DNA of 64,000 nt, taken from positions 204,001 to 268,000 of the forward strand of contig NZ_WTYW01000001.1 in the NCBI RefSeq assembly GCF_009827635.1, written 5' to 3'. Origin of the DNA: Parapontixanthobacter aurantiacus. GTDB taxonomy: Bacteria; Pseudomonadota; Alphaproteobacteria; Sphingomonadales; Sphingomonadaceae. A program made the translations under genes and the position numbers. A model generated the notes under the pieces. That model did no database searches and was not told where the DNA came from. It worked only from the letters and a program-made list of their open reading frames with translations. Each line of letters opens with the position of its first letter. Position 1 is the first letter of the stretch. Positions 27,488-38,470 of the stretch are shown here, one piece after another.

Positions 27488-27588
27488 GAAAATCCTCTCT
27501 GTCTTTGCGCGGACGGTAGCGCGTCACTGCCATGATGCAAGAGCGCGTTGCAGACCTAGTGGCCATTTTACCGATGATGGCGCAGGGT

Positions 27589-27617
27589 GTTGGAATAGCG
27601 GGATTTCACCCCCATAT
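27589..27617 (+). promoter_or_regulatory. Putative heat-shock (RpoH) promoter of clpB
   Basis: CCCCATAT at 27610-27617 matches the sigma-32 -10 consensus exactly, and GTTGGAA at 27589-27595 matches most of the CTTGAAA -35 element with a 14-base spacer. It lies 66 bases upstream of the clpB start, on the correct strand. ClpB is a classical RpoH target. Confidence 0.65.
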
Positions 27618-27633
27618 GGCACTAACACAGTCG

Positions 27634-27652
27634 GGGCGGCGTCCTGCCGCCC
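27634..27652 (+). other. Hairpin in the clpB 5' leader
   Basis: A perfect GC-only 7-bp stem, GGGCGGC / GCCGCCC, with a 5-base loop lies between the putative promoter and the clpB ribosome-binding site, about 30 bases before the ATG. No T run follows, so it is not a typical terminator. It may stabilise the mRNA. Confidence 0.55.
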
Positions 27653-27683
27653 TTGAGAAGTTCACAGTTCGAGGATCGTTTCG

Positions 27684-30263
<2,580 letters not shown>

Positions 30264-30334
30264 TTGACCAAGAGCGAGGCTGGACATCACCGTACCGGTC
30301 TCGCTTCTTCACCAAAAAACTAAATGCCAGAAAC

Positions 30335-30367
30335 AAAAAAGGCCCCGGTTTCCCGGGGCCTTTCTTT
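30335..30367. terminator. Bidirectional intrinsic terminator
   Basis: GGCCCCGG / CCGGGGCC with a 4-base loop is flanked by A6 on the left and TTTCTTT on the right, so it can terminate clpB transcription rightward and, with the longer T run on the minus strand, the convergent receptor gene leftward. Confidence 0.9.
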
Positions 30368-30384
30368 GTGTTCGAAGTTCAGAA

Positions 30385-33300
30385 TTAGAACTTGAAGGCA
30401 GCGTTCGCAAAGAACGTACGGCCTGCATAATCGTAACCCGAATACAGCGGCGCGTTGCCGACGCTGCTGAAGCCGACAGCGGAAATCCGCGGCGGGCGGG
30501 TGTTGAACAGGTTACGAGCACCGAACGTGAATTCGTAGTTCTCGATGTTCACCTGAACCGATGCCGAGTGAAGGAAATAATCGTCCACTTCGAGCAGGTA
30601 GATGTCCTTGTAATCCTGCACCAGATCTTCATCGACTTCGCCGGTCTGATTGTCGAACGCGAAGAACCTGTAGGTCGCTTCACGGTCGCCATCGGTCCAG
30701 TCGAGGCCGTAACGCAGGGTCACGTTGTCCCAGCGATACGTTGCGTCGAAGTTTCCAACCCAGTCCGGCGACGTGACGATACCGTTCGCGTCGTCGAGGA
30801 ACTCTTCCGGGAAGAGGCGTGTCGACTGCTCGGTGTACTTCGTCACGAGAGCATTCACCACGAGGCGGCCCGGTCCGATTTCGCTGGCCAGACGACCGTT
30901 GAATTCGAAGCCCTTGACGATGTCTTCCGACAGGTTGACGAAGCTGCTCGTAACCGCAAGCTGATCGTTCTCGTTACGATCTACGAAACGACAGAAACCG
31001 GCGCTCGGATCGAAGTTCTGATCCTGATAGCAGCGGTTGAGGATCGTTCCGCCAGCGAGGTCGGAAACGCCGTTTTCAACCTTGATGTCGAAATAGTCGA
31101 GAGCAAGCGAGAGCGTTCCGACAGAGGACGGCAGCGGCGGGGAGACCACGGCACCGACCGACCAGTTGGTCGAGGTTTCAGCCGCGAGACCCGTTTCCGC
31201 GCCACCACGACGGAATACAGTGATTCCGCTGGTCTGAACGAACGTGGTTACGTCGATACCGACGGCGGCGCAGTTCGCAGCCGTTCTTGCTTCAACCGGC
31301 GTGTAGTCGGCAACTGCATCAGGGAAGTTGTCCGAATCGCACGGGTCGGAACCCGAACCGATGAAGCCGCTGGTCGAACCGAGGAACTGCTCGGCCAGTG
31401 CCGGAGCACGGTAGGAAGTACCGTAGCTGCCGCGCAGTCCGACACCACGGAACAGTTCCCATTCACCAGCGATCTTGTACGTCACATCGCTGCCGTAGGA
31501 GTCGTAATCCGTATAACGAACGGAGCCGTTCAGCGCCAGGTTCTGGAAGAACGTACGGTCCGCGAGAAGCGGGACGTAGAGTTCTCCGAAGACTTCCTTG
31601 ACGTTGTCCGAACCGACCGTCGGGGTCGCTGCGGTCAGGCCGAGCAGATTGCCGTTGACCGAGTTCGCGTCAGGCTGGTCGTTGATGCGCTGCTTGCGGT
31701 ATTCCGCACCGAGCGCCAACTGTATGTCGCCGCCGGGAAGCGCGAAGAGCGGACCATCGATGTTGAACGCGTAAGTCGTCTCACGAAATTCGGTGGTGCC
31801 AATTGTATTCTGCAGGATGTAATCGCGGAAATCCTGCGGCAAGCGGCCACCGATAGTGTCAGCATTCAAGGCCGGAGCAGCTACACAGTTCGGATTGATC
31901 GACTGCGTGGCGCAGACGACGTTGCCATCAGCATCGAGAACGACATCGGTTGCGGCTGCTACGCGGTCGATAAGGAAGCTTTCCTGCTCGTTCGTGCCGT
32001 CGTTCCACGCCTTGCCGACATAAACGTCATAGCGCCAGTCAGGCAGGAAGAAGTCACCGCGAAGACCACCGCCGGTCCGCACGTAGTCGACCGTCTGCCG
32101 ACCGTCGGTCAGCCCGAAACCGATGAATGCGCGAACACCGAGATATCCGTCGCCCGTAGTTTCGTTAGGAAAAGCGATAACCGAGTTCTGGAACTGGTCC
32201 GGGACGAGCGGATTGACGCGGCCCGTCGGCGTGAAGTCATCGTTCAGGTAGATCGGGTAATCCAGCGCCAGCTGACGATAGAGAACCGATTCCGACTTAC
32301 GGCGCGTCGCCAGCAATTCGGCATAGACCTCTGCATCACCCAGTATGTCGAGCTCGTAGCTGCCGGTCAGGAAACCGGTGTACCGCTTGACCGGCGTGAT
32401 GAGATATTCTTCTTCCTGGATCGGGTCGAACGTGTCGCGGGTGTCGAGGTCGACCCCGAGATAGCCCGGAGTGGGGCCATCTACGTTCGATGCGTCCGGC
32501 ACCAGCCGGTTGAACCGACCAACGACACCGGTAAGCCGAGCAGGAGCGTCGCGGGTCGAAACACCAATGGTGTTGATCGTGACACCGCCATTGTCGAGGC
32601 CGAAGCAGACAGGCTCGCCGGTCGCCGGGTCGATATAGTCGCCCGAACCGAACTCGCTGCCTTCACCGTCGAGGAAACCTGCGATGGGGCAATCAAACCA
32701 GGGGTTGTCGTTGCGCGAGTAACCGTTGCGCTGCGTATATTCGAGCGAACCGACCAGATTCAGGCGGTCGGTCTGAACGCCGAAGGAAGCGGCTCCGCGA
32801 TACTGGACGCCTGCGCCTACTTCGGGAGCATTGACCTGGAACTCAAGGTTGAGACCCTGCAGCTGATCGTCGGTGATGATGTTCACAACGCCGGCAACGG
32901 CGTCAGAACCGTAAACGGAGGAAGCACCCGCCTTAAGCACTTCGATCCGCTCGACGATGGCCGTCGGCAGGACGTTAAGGTCGGCTGCGAGCAGCGATCC
33001 GCGCGTTCCGCCCGGTGCCAGGCGGCGACCGTTCAGCAGAACGAGAGTACGTGCCGGGCCGAGGCCTCGAAGGCCGAGCGTATTCGCACCCGTACCACCG
33101 TCGGTGACGAAACCGGCGTAATAGTTGTTGATCTGTCCAGCACCCTGCGTGACGGCATTGCTTTGCAGTGCATCGATCGAGGACCCGAAACCGGCCTGCG
33201 TGATTTCGTCGGCGGTGATGACGGTGATAGGCTCGATGGTCGAGAATTCATCGCGACGAATGCGCGAACCGGTAACGACGATCGCGTTCGGCGTATCGGC

Positions 33301-33501
33301 GGTGTTGTCCGCATTGCTGAGGGTCGATTCGTCGTCGCAGATGCCGTCGTCGTTCGTATCGGGGCAATCCGCTTCCGGAGTGTTTACTCCGGCATCCTGC
33401 GCATAGGCCGGGCTGGCGAAGGCCGCCAGCGAAAGGGCAGCGATTCCCGCTCCTGCGAACAGGCGCGTCTTGCTGCTGAAAACAGTCCCAACTTTTCTCA
33501 T
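30385..33501 (-). CDS. TonB-dependent outer-membrane receptor
   Basis: A 1,038-residue receptor with a signal peptide (M-R-K-V-G-T-V-F through the A-Y-A cleavage site near residue 34), a plug domain (T-G-S-R-I-R-R-D-E, L-R-G-L-G-P-A-R-T-L-V-L-L-N-G-R-R, A-S-S-V-Y-G-S-D-A-V-A-G-V-V-N-I-I) and a long C-terminal barrel ending in Phe. It imports a substrate across the outer membrane with energy from TonB; the substrate (siderophore, saccharide or other) cannot be read. I chose ATG 33501 because the upstream in-frame codons lack signal-peptide character. A D-rich segment after the signal peptide (D-C-P-D-T-N-D-D-G-I-C-D-D-E) resembles a calcium-binding loop. A CtrA-type site lies 153 bases upstream. 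Confidence 0.95.
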   Translation of the reverse strand: MRKVGTVFSSKTRLFAGAGIAALSLAAFASPAYAQDAGVNTPEADCPDTNDDGICDDESTLSNADNTADTPNAIVVTGSRIRRDEFSTIEPITVITADEITQAGFGSSIDALQSNAVTQGAGQINNYYAGFVTDGGTGANTLGLRGLGPARTLVLLNGRRLAPGGTRGSLLAADLNVLPTAIVERIEVLKAGASSVYGSDAVAGVVNIITDDQLQGLNLEFQVNAPEVGAGVQYRGAASFGVQTDRLNLVGSLEYTQRNGYSRNDNPWFDCPIAGFLDGEGSEFGSGDYIDPATGEPVCFGLDNGGVTINTIGVSTRDAPARLTGVVGRFNRLVPDASNVDGPTPGYLGVDLDTRDTFDPIQEEEYLITPVKRYTGFLTGSYELDILGDAEVYAELLATRRKSESVLYRQLALDYPIYLNDDFTPTGRVNPLVPDQFQNSVIAFPNETTGDGYLGVRAFIGFGLTDGRQTVDYVRTGGGLRGDFFLPDWRYDVYVGKAWNDGTNEQESFLIDRVAAATDVVLDADGNVVCATQSINPNCVAAPALNADTIGGRLPQDFRDYILQNTIGTTEFRETTYAFNIDGPLFALPGGDIQLALGAEYRKQRINDQPDANSVNGNLLGLTAATPTVGSDNVKEVFGELYVPLLADRTFFQNLALNGSVRYTDYDSYGSDVTYKIAGEWELFRGVGLRGSYGTSYRAPALAEQFLGSTSGFIGSGSDPCDSDNFPDAVADYTPVEARTAANCAAVGIDVTTFVQTSGITVFRRGGAETGLAAETSTNWSVGAVVSPPLPSSVGTLSLALDYFDIKVENGVSDLAGGTILNRCYQDQNFDPSAGFCRFVDRNENDQLAVTSSFVNLSEDIVKGFEFNGRLASEIGPGRLVVNALVTKYTEQSTRLFPEEFLDDANGIVTSPDWVGNFDATYRWDNVTLRYGLDWTDGDREATYRFFAFDNQTGEVDEDLVQDYKDIYLLEVDDYFLHSASVQVNIENYEFTFGARNLFNTRPPRISAVGFSSVGNAPLYSGYDYAGRTFFANAAFKF

Positions 33502-33653
33502 ATTCTCTAGTCCCCGTATGCCGCACCCGCGCGGCATTTAATCAAAGGTGGCAGATCGAATTTCCCGAAAGGCGTCGCTCGCGCGCGGCTCCTTTCTCGA
33601 TCAAGTGGCAAGGGATGGGGGAAGGTAGTTGCGGCGGCAACGGGTTTTGCGCT

Positions 33654-33669
33654 TTAACCGTGGATTAAC
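33654..33669. promoter_or_regulatory. CtrA-type operator
   Basis: TTAACCGTGGATTAAC matches the CtrA consensus TTAA-N7-TTAAC without mismatch. It lies between the receptor gene at 30385-33501 (153 bases upstream of its start) and the small exported-protein gene. CtrA is the alphaproteobacterial cell-cycle regulator. The only full match I noticed in the window. Confidence 0.5.
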
Positions 33670-33735
33670 CAAGCCCTGTGGCTTTGTTACAACAACGTGA
33701 CCGGGTTCATCGAACTCCGCGGTGCGCAGCGAATA

Positions 33736-34287
33736 TCAGCGTACGCGCTTGCCCTTCACGCCGGTCTGGCCGTCGATGCGCACGAAATAGGAGCCTAGCG
33801 AGGCTTTCTTCAAAACGACCGGATCGCCGACCTCTGGCGGACGAAGGCGCATCGGAACGCTGTTGATCTGCCACACGCTGCCTTCCTCGATCGTGAACTC
33901 GTAGGACCGGCGACCGCTACGGACATTGGTAATCGTCGATTCCAGCAAGTCGATCTCATCGTCGTCGCTAGAGAACAGGCCGAGCTTCGGCATGGTAAAG
34001 CCGAACAGGCCGCGCCTCGTTTCCTCCACTTCCTCCCGCGATACGACCTGCGCGCTGCCATCCTCGATTGCCGCCAGAAGGGGCGCTGTCGCAGCGTCAT
34101 AGCAGGCCAATCGCCGCGCCTCGTCAGTAAGCTCGCGGCATTCGCGCAAGGCGTCGATCTGCGCCTCGACCGGGCGGTCCTGCGCCATGGCGGCTCCGGA
34201 GAGGCAAGTTGCGGCAAGCGCGATGAGCGAACGCCGCAAGGCCCGCGGCCCGATCAGTTCCCGTGAGTTAAGTGCTTGAGACTTCAT
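33736..34287 (-). CDS. Exported protein of unknown function
   Basis: A 183-residue protein with a Sec-type signal peptide (R-R-S-L-I-A-L-A-A-T-C-L-S-G-A-A-M-A, cleavage about residue 36). The mature N-terminus has C-R-E-L-T-D-E-A-R-R-L-A-C-Y-D, the two-cysteine motif seen in several families of small periplasmic proteins. A beta-rich C-terminal part carries S-V-W-Q-I-N-S-V-P-M and ends in a basic tail. I chose ATG 34287 because the longer reading adds residues with no signal character. It lies between two TonB-dependent receptor genes, divergent from the second. No function is proposed. Confidence 0.8.
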   Translation of the reverse strand: MKSQALNSRELIGPRALRRSLIALAATCLSGAAMAQDRPVEAQIDALRECRELTDEARRLACYDAATAPLLAAIEDGSAQVVSREEVEETRRGLFGFTMPKLGLFSSDDDEIDLLESTITNVRSGRRSYEFTIEEGSVWQINSVPMRLRPPEVGDPVVLKKASLGSYFVRIDGQTGVKGKRVR

Positions 34288-34524
34288 TGCAGACGTTCCT
34301 CGGCTCGACGACGATGCGTTTCCTCGCTCGCAAAAAGCACGGAACTGCGTCTCTTCGCAAGGTGTCACTCGAATGTCACAGGGTCGCAGTTTACCACGAT
34401 AAGCGCCGTTTCGCTTGTTGCGCGTGGCGCAAAAATCCCCTTAACCCGCCGGTCATTCGGGAAGCACCCGGATTCTCAACAACACATGCGCGCCCGACCG
34501 GCGTGCACTTTGTGGGGGACGTAA

Positions 34525-37398
34525 ATGTCTACATTCAAGAAATCCGCCCTGTTTACAGGGACTGTAATCGCAAGCGCGATGCTGGTGACGCCGGTTTACG
34601 CGCAGGTCCAGGACGATGAGGCTCGCGAGCCCGGTCTGGAAGCAGCTCCTGACGATGCGATCGTCGGAGAGCCGATCGTCGTTACCGGTTCGCGCATTCC
34701 TCAGCGCAATGTCGACACCGCCGCTCCGGTTGCTGTCGTCAACCAGGAAGAGTTCCAGCTTTCCGGTACGGTGAACGTTGAGAACGTCATCAACACGCTG
34801 CCGCAGGTCGTTCCGGGCACGACGTCGTTCTCCAACAACCCAGGTAATGGTTCGGCCACGCTCAACCTGCGCGGTCTGGGTGCGGCACGTAACCTCGTTC
34901 TCGTCAACGGACGCCGCTGGGTATTCTTCGATACGGCGCAGATCGTCGACCTCAACACCATCCCGTCCTTCCTGATCGAATCGGTCGACGTCGTGACCGG
35001 TGGTGCTTCGGCCGTTTACGGTTCGGACGCTATCGCCGGTGTTACCAACTTCCGCCTGCGTGATGTTCAGGGGGCCGAACTAGGCGGACAGTACGCGGTC
35101 ACCGAACGCGGTGACGGCGCTAGCTACGAAATTCATGGTGCAATTGGTACTTCGTTCGACGATGGTCGCGGTAGCGCAACCGTATTCGGTGAGTATTTCA
35201 ATCGTGATTCGGTGTTCCAAGGCGATCGTGCATTTTCCAATTTCGCACTCGGCGGCGATCCCGATCTGTCACAGGGCGGTTCATCCACGCTTCCGAGCGG
35301 CGTCATTCGCTATTTCGGCGATTCCGACACGACCGGAACCGACTTCGATGCAAACGGCGCAGTTGTTTTCGACACTGCCGGTGATTTCCGCACCCGCCAA
35401 GGCGACCTTTATAACTACGCACCGGCGAACTACCTGCAAATCCCGCAGGAACGTTATTTGTTCGGTGGCTATGCTGACTACGAAGTCGGCGGCGGGCACG
35501 GGCTTTATACTGAAGTAACCTACGTGAATAACCGGGTTGCTCAGGAATTGGCTGCAACTCCGGTGACGGGCGATTTCGACGTGGATCTCAGCAGTATTGC
35601 TGACTTCCTCAACCCTGCCGACCTTGCGCAACTCCAGGCGCTGGAAGCTCAGGAAGGCGACGATGACGACATCATTAACCTGTTCCTGCAGCGTCGTACC
35701 GTCGAAACCGGTTCGCGCAATTCGCTCGATGAGCGTAACGCCTTCCGTGTCCTCGGTGGCATAACCGGTCCAGTTACCGACACAATCAGCTACGATGCTT
35801 ACTATTCGTTCGCTCGTACGCGGAACTCGAACATTCAGGAAGGCAACATTTCGGCAAGCCTGTTCCAGGCCGGTTTGGACGGGACTAGTGATAACCCGAT
35901 TAACATCTTCGGCCCGAACACCCTGACGCCGGAAGATGTCGCAGACATCTCCATTCTCGCGCAGAACAGCGATGTGTCGACGCTGGAAGTCGTTAACGCT
36001 TCCTTGGCTGGTACGTTCGGGGATTACGGACTGTTCGACTCCGATCCGATCGGTTTCGCACTTGGCGTTGAATATCGTGCGGTTGGATCGCGCTTCATTC
36101 CCGACACCGCTCTGGCTTCGGGTGATGTGATCGGCTTCAACGCCGGCCAGCCGACCGAAGGGTCCTACAATGTGAAGGAAGTCTTCGCCGAGTTGAACGT
36201 ACCGATCGAATTCGGCGCTTCGCGCCTCGAGCTGACGGGCGCCGGTCGCTATTCCGACTACTCACTTGAAAATGTTGGCGGGGTCTGGACTTACGCTGGG
36301 GGCGTTGAGTTCGAACCGGTTCGGGGTGTTCTGCTTCGTGGTCAGTACCAGCGTGCAATTCGCGCACCTAATGTCGGCGAACTGTTCGGCGGCGCGGCGC
36401 TCGGCTTCCCGGCTGCTACAGACCCCTGTGCGACCTCGGCCGCCACTTCCGGAACGTTGCGTGATCTGTGTATTGCGAACGGTGTTCCCGCCGGTTCGGT
36501 TGGCGATCCTGGTCTTCAGTTGAACACTCAGATCCCCGCAACGTTTGGCGGAAACCCGGACCTCGAAGAAGAAACGTCCACTAGCTACACCTTTGGCGTA
36601 GCATTGCAGCCTGACTTCGTTCCCGGATTTGTCATCACGGCGGACTACTTCAACATCGAGATCGAAGACGCTATTTCGACGATTTCGTTGGCCCAATCGT
36701 TGGCGCTATGCTTCAACGATGTCCAGGATACGACGTCCACGGCATGCCAGCCGTTCTTCGCCCAGCCGATCCGTAACAGTGCGGGCGTCATCATCGTCGA
36801 TACTGCGGTACCACTGGGCGGCCAGAACATCGCATCGTTCGAAACGTCGGGCATCGACCTCGAGGTAAGCTACGATACGACGGCTCCGTTCTCGCTGTTC
36901 ACCGACACTGGGGAATCGGGCCTGAACTTCGGCTTCCTCGGAACGTGGACCGAGGACTACACCTTCACCGCTTTCCCCGGGTCCGATCCGCTTCAGTGCG
37001 CCGGTTTCTTCGGTCTGCGTTGCGGTCAGCCCCAGCCGGAGTTCAAGTGGACGAGCCGTGCTTCGTTGATCGACGGTCCGGTAACCGCTTCGGTTCGGTG
37101 GCGTCACCTCGGTGAAGTGGACGACGAAACGGGTGGTTTCGCCGTCGATACGATCGACAGCTACGACCTCATCGACCTGACCTTCGCTTTCGAAGCGACG
37201 GAAGAGTTCACGGTCACGTTCGGTGTGAACAACCTGTTCGATACCTTGCCGTGCTCGCCGACTTTCGACGGCACTGTGGTCGCGTCCTGCGACAACTCGC
37301 TCACTTTGGGTGACAACCAGGAGCAGGCGAATACCTATCCGAGCACGTACGATGTTCTCGGACGGCGGTTCTTCGTCTCGGCTAACTTCAACTTCTGA
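34525..37398 (+). CDS. TonB-dependent outer-membrane receptor
   Basis: A 957-residue receptor with a signal peptide ending V-T-P-V-Y-A near residue 26, a V-V-T-G-S-R-I-P-Q-R-N plug start, L-R-G-L-G-A-A-R-N-L-V-L-V-N-G-R-R and S-A-V-Y-G-S-D-A-I-A-G-V-T-N-F, then a barrel ending F-F-V-S-A-N-F-N-F with the terminal Phe needed for BAM assembly. It is a different paralogue from the receptor at 30385-33501. Its codon use is shifted toward GTT, GCT and CGT compared with neighbours, resembling rpsU, which suggests strong expression rather than transfer. GGGGGA lies upstream of the ATG, and an intrinsic terminator follows. The substrate is unknown. Confidence 0.95.
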   Translation: MSTFKKSALFTGTVIASAMLVTPVYAQVQDDEAREPGLEAAPDDAIVGEPIVVTGSRIPQRNVDTAAPVAVVNQEEFQLSGTVNVENVINTLPQVVPGTTSFSNNPGNGSATLNLRGLGAARNLVLVNGRRWVFFDTAQIVDLNTIPSFLIESVDVVTGGASAVYGSDAIAGVTNFRLRDVQGAELGGQYAVTERGDGASYEIHGAIGTSFDDGRGSATVFGEYFNRDSVFQGDRAFSNFALGGDPDLSQGGSSTLPSGVIRYFGDSDTTGTDFDANGAVVFDTAGDFRTRQGDLYNYAPANYLQIPQERYLFGGYADYEVGGGHGLYTEVTYVNNRVAQELAATPVTGDFDVDLSSIADFLNPADLAQLQALEAQEGDDDDIINLFLQRRTVETGSRNSLDERNAFRVLGGITGPVTDTISYDAYYSFARTRNSNIQEGNISASLFQAGLDGTSDNPINIFGPNTLTPEDVADISILAQNSDVSTLEVVNASLAGTFGDYGLFDSDPIGFALGVEYRAVGSRFIPDTALASGDVIGFNAGQPTEGSYNVKEVFAELNVPIEFGASRLELTGAGRYSDYSLENVGGVWTYAGGVEFEPVRGVLLRGQYQRAIRAPNVGELFGGAALGFPAATDPCATSAATSGTLRDLCIANGVPAGSVGDPGLQLNTQIPATFGGNPDLEEETSTSYTFGVALQPDFVPGFVITADYFNIEIEDAISTISLAQSLALCFNDVQDTTSTACQPFFAQPIRNSAGVIIVDTAVPLGGQNIASFETSGIDLEVSYDTTAPFSLFTDTGESGLNFGFLGTWTEDYTFTAFPGSDPLQCAGFFGLRCGQPQPEFKWTSRASLIDGPVTASVRWRHLGEVDDETGGFAVDTIDSYDLIDLTFAFEATEEFTVTFGVNNLFDTLPCSPTFDGTVVASCDNSLTLGDNQEQANTYPSTYDVLGRRFFVSANFNF

Positions 37399-37431
37399 TA
37401 GTTAGTCGGACGGAAAGTCCTCAGATCAAGG

Positions 37432-37465
37432 GGGCGGCGGACTTCGGTTCGCCGCCCTTTTTCTT
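37432..37465 (+). terminator. Intrinsic terminator of the TonB receptor gene
   Basis: GGGCGGCG pairs with CGCCGCCC around an inner GAC...GTT extension and is followed by TTTTTCTTT. It lies 34 bases after the receptor stop. Confidence 0.9.
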
Positions 37466-37555
37466 TCTGTGCTCAGGATGCTTTTCGTTGAGAACGAATG
37501 CGCTGCGCCCTCGCGCGAGCGATCAATGCGAATGACAGGAAGTAGTGCCAAGCGC

Positions 37556-38470
37556 CTAGGCGTGTCGAAGGATGCGAAAGTCGCCAAAGAGCTTGTCTTC
37601 GCTACGAACGCAAAGTTCCTCGATTGACAGCTGGGTCAAACCTGCTTCGGCAAGAGCGCCTTCGAAGGCTTCGGCGTTGGCCGTTCGAGCGCAGGCTGCT
37701 TCCAATGACGCGATCCGTGCCAGTTCGTTGCGCGCCTTCGCCGCGATCGTATTCAGCATTGCGCCGACATTCGCCGGATGATCGCGTGCGCCAAGCGTGA
37801 GTGTCTGCCGGACCGCTTCGGGTATCTCCCACGCGGGAGAGCGCGGCCCGAACTGCTTCGCGCCTTCTTGCGCAATATCGGACAGTGTTGCCGGTGCACC
37901 CCCGATACCGACACTTCTTAGCCCCAAATGCCGCTTCCCGACTTCGACGGCAGCCCGTTCTTCGAGTGCCCATCGAATTGCTTCGCGCCGCGCGAGGTTA
38001 TGTTCGAGGATAGCTCCGTCCTGTCGGTGGGTGAGCAGGGCGGCAACGCCATCGTTCGCCAGGACGCGCGCCAGTTCACGCGCGGCGGTTTGCGGCTCTG
38101 CATATTCGAAACCGAACTGGCTGGTCACGGCAGCGAACTGACCGTCGCGGAACGGCAAATCCTCGAGCGAAACCCCGGCGCGCATCTTTGTGCCGCGAGG
38201 CGCCTCGGGCAATTCCGGCGCTCTGTCGCACCCCACCGGCTTCACGTCCCGGCGAGCCGCGACGAGCCAGCGCATGACCCGTCCGTCGCCAGTCGCAAGA
38301 TCGAGCAACCGCGCGCCCTTGCGCAGGGTCCGGGCGAAGCGGCTCCATACCTCTTTCTGCACCCTGTCTAGCGCATCATCGCCCTCGGGCAGGCACCCGC
38401 CTTGTCCCTTTCCGCCAGCGTTCTGCTGCCAGAAATCGTCCCAGGCTTGGCTTTCGTCAGGCTGCGCCAT
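37556..38470 (-). CDS. Class I SAM-dependent methyltransferase
   Basis: A 304-residue methyltransferase. The SAM-binding motif I is L-L-D-L-A-T-G-D-G-R-V (about residues 65-75), followed by an acidic residue in V-G-C-D-R-A and the motif L-P-F-R-D-G-Q-F-A-A-V-T-S-Q-F-G-F-E-Y, as in ubiquinone/BioC-type small-molecule or protein methyltransferases. The C-terminal 120 residues are helical and not recognised. I chose ATG 38470 (M-A-Q-P-D-E-S); the gene overlaps the upstream dioxygenase gene by 14 bases, so it is translationally coupled to two 2-oxoglutarate oxygenases. The methyl acceptor is unknown. Confidence 0.85.
   Translation of the reverse strand: MAQPDESQAWDDFWQQNAGGKGQGGCLPEGDDALDRVQKEVWSRFARTLRKGARLLDLATGDGRVMRWLVAARRDVKPVGCDRAPELPEAPRGTKMRAGVSLEDLPFRDGQFAAVTSQFGFEYAEPQTAARELARVLANDGVAALLTHRQDGAILEHNLARREAIRWALEERAAVEVGKRHLGLRSVGIGGAPATLSDIAQEGAKQFGPRSPAWEIPEAVRQTLTLGARDHPANVGAMLNTIAAKARNELARIASLEAACARTANAEAFEGALAEAGLTQLSIEELCVRSEDKLFGDFRILRHA

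Noticed and set aside
25370-27535. Plus-strand open frame of about 720 codons opposite the penicillin acylase gene
   Set aside because: Antisense to a gene with a complete catalytic motif set and without any recognisable domain of its own.
30568-33510. Plus-strand open frame of about 980 codons opposite the TonB-dependent receptor
   Set aside because: The receptor frame has a signal peptide, plug and barrel motifs; the opposite frame shows only charged low-information sequence. It is an antisense shadow despite its striking length.
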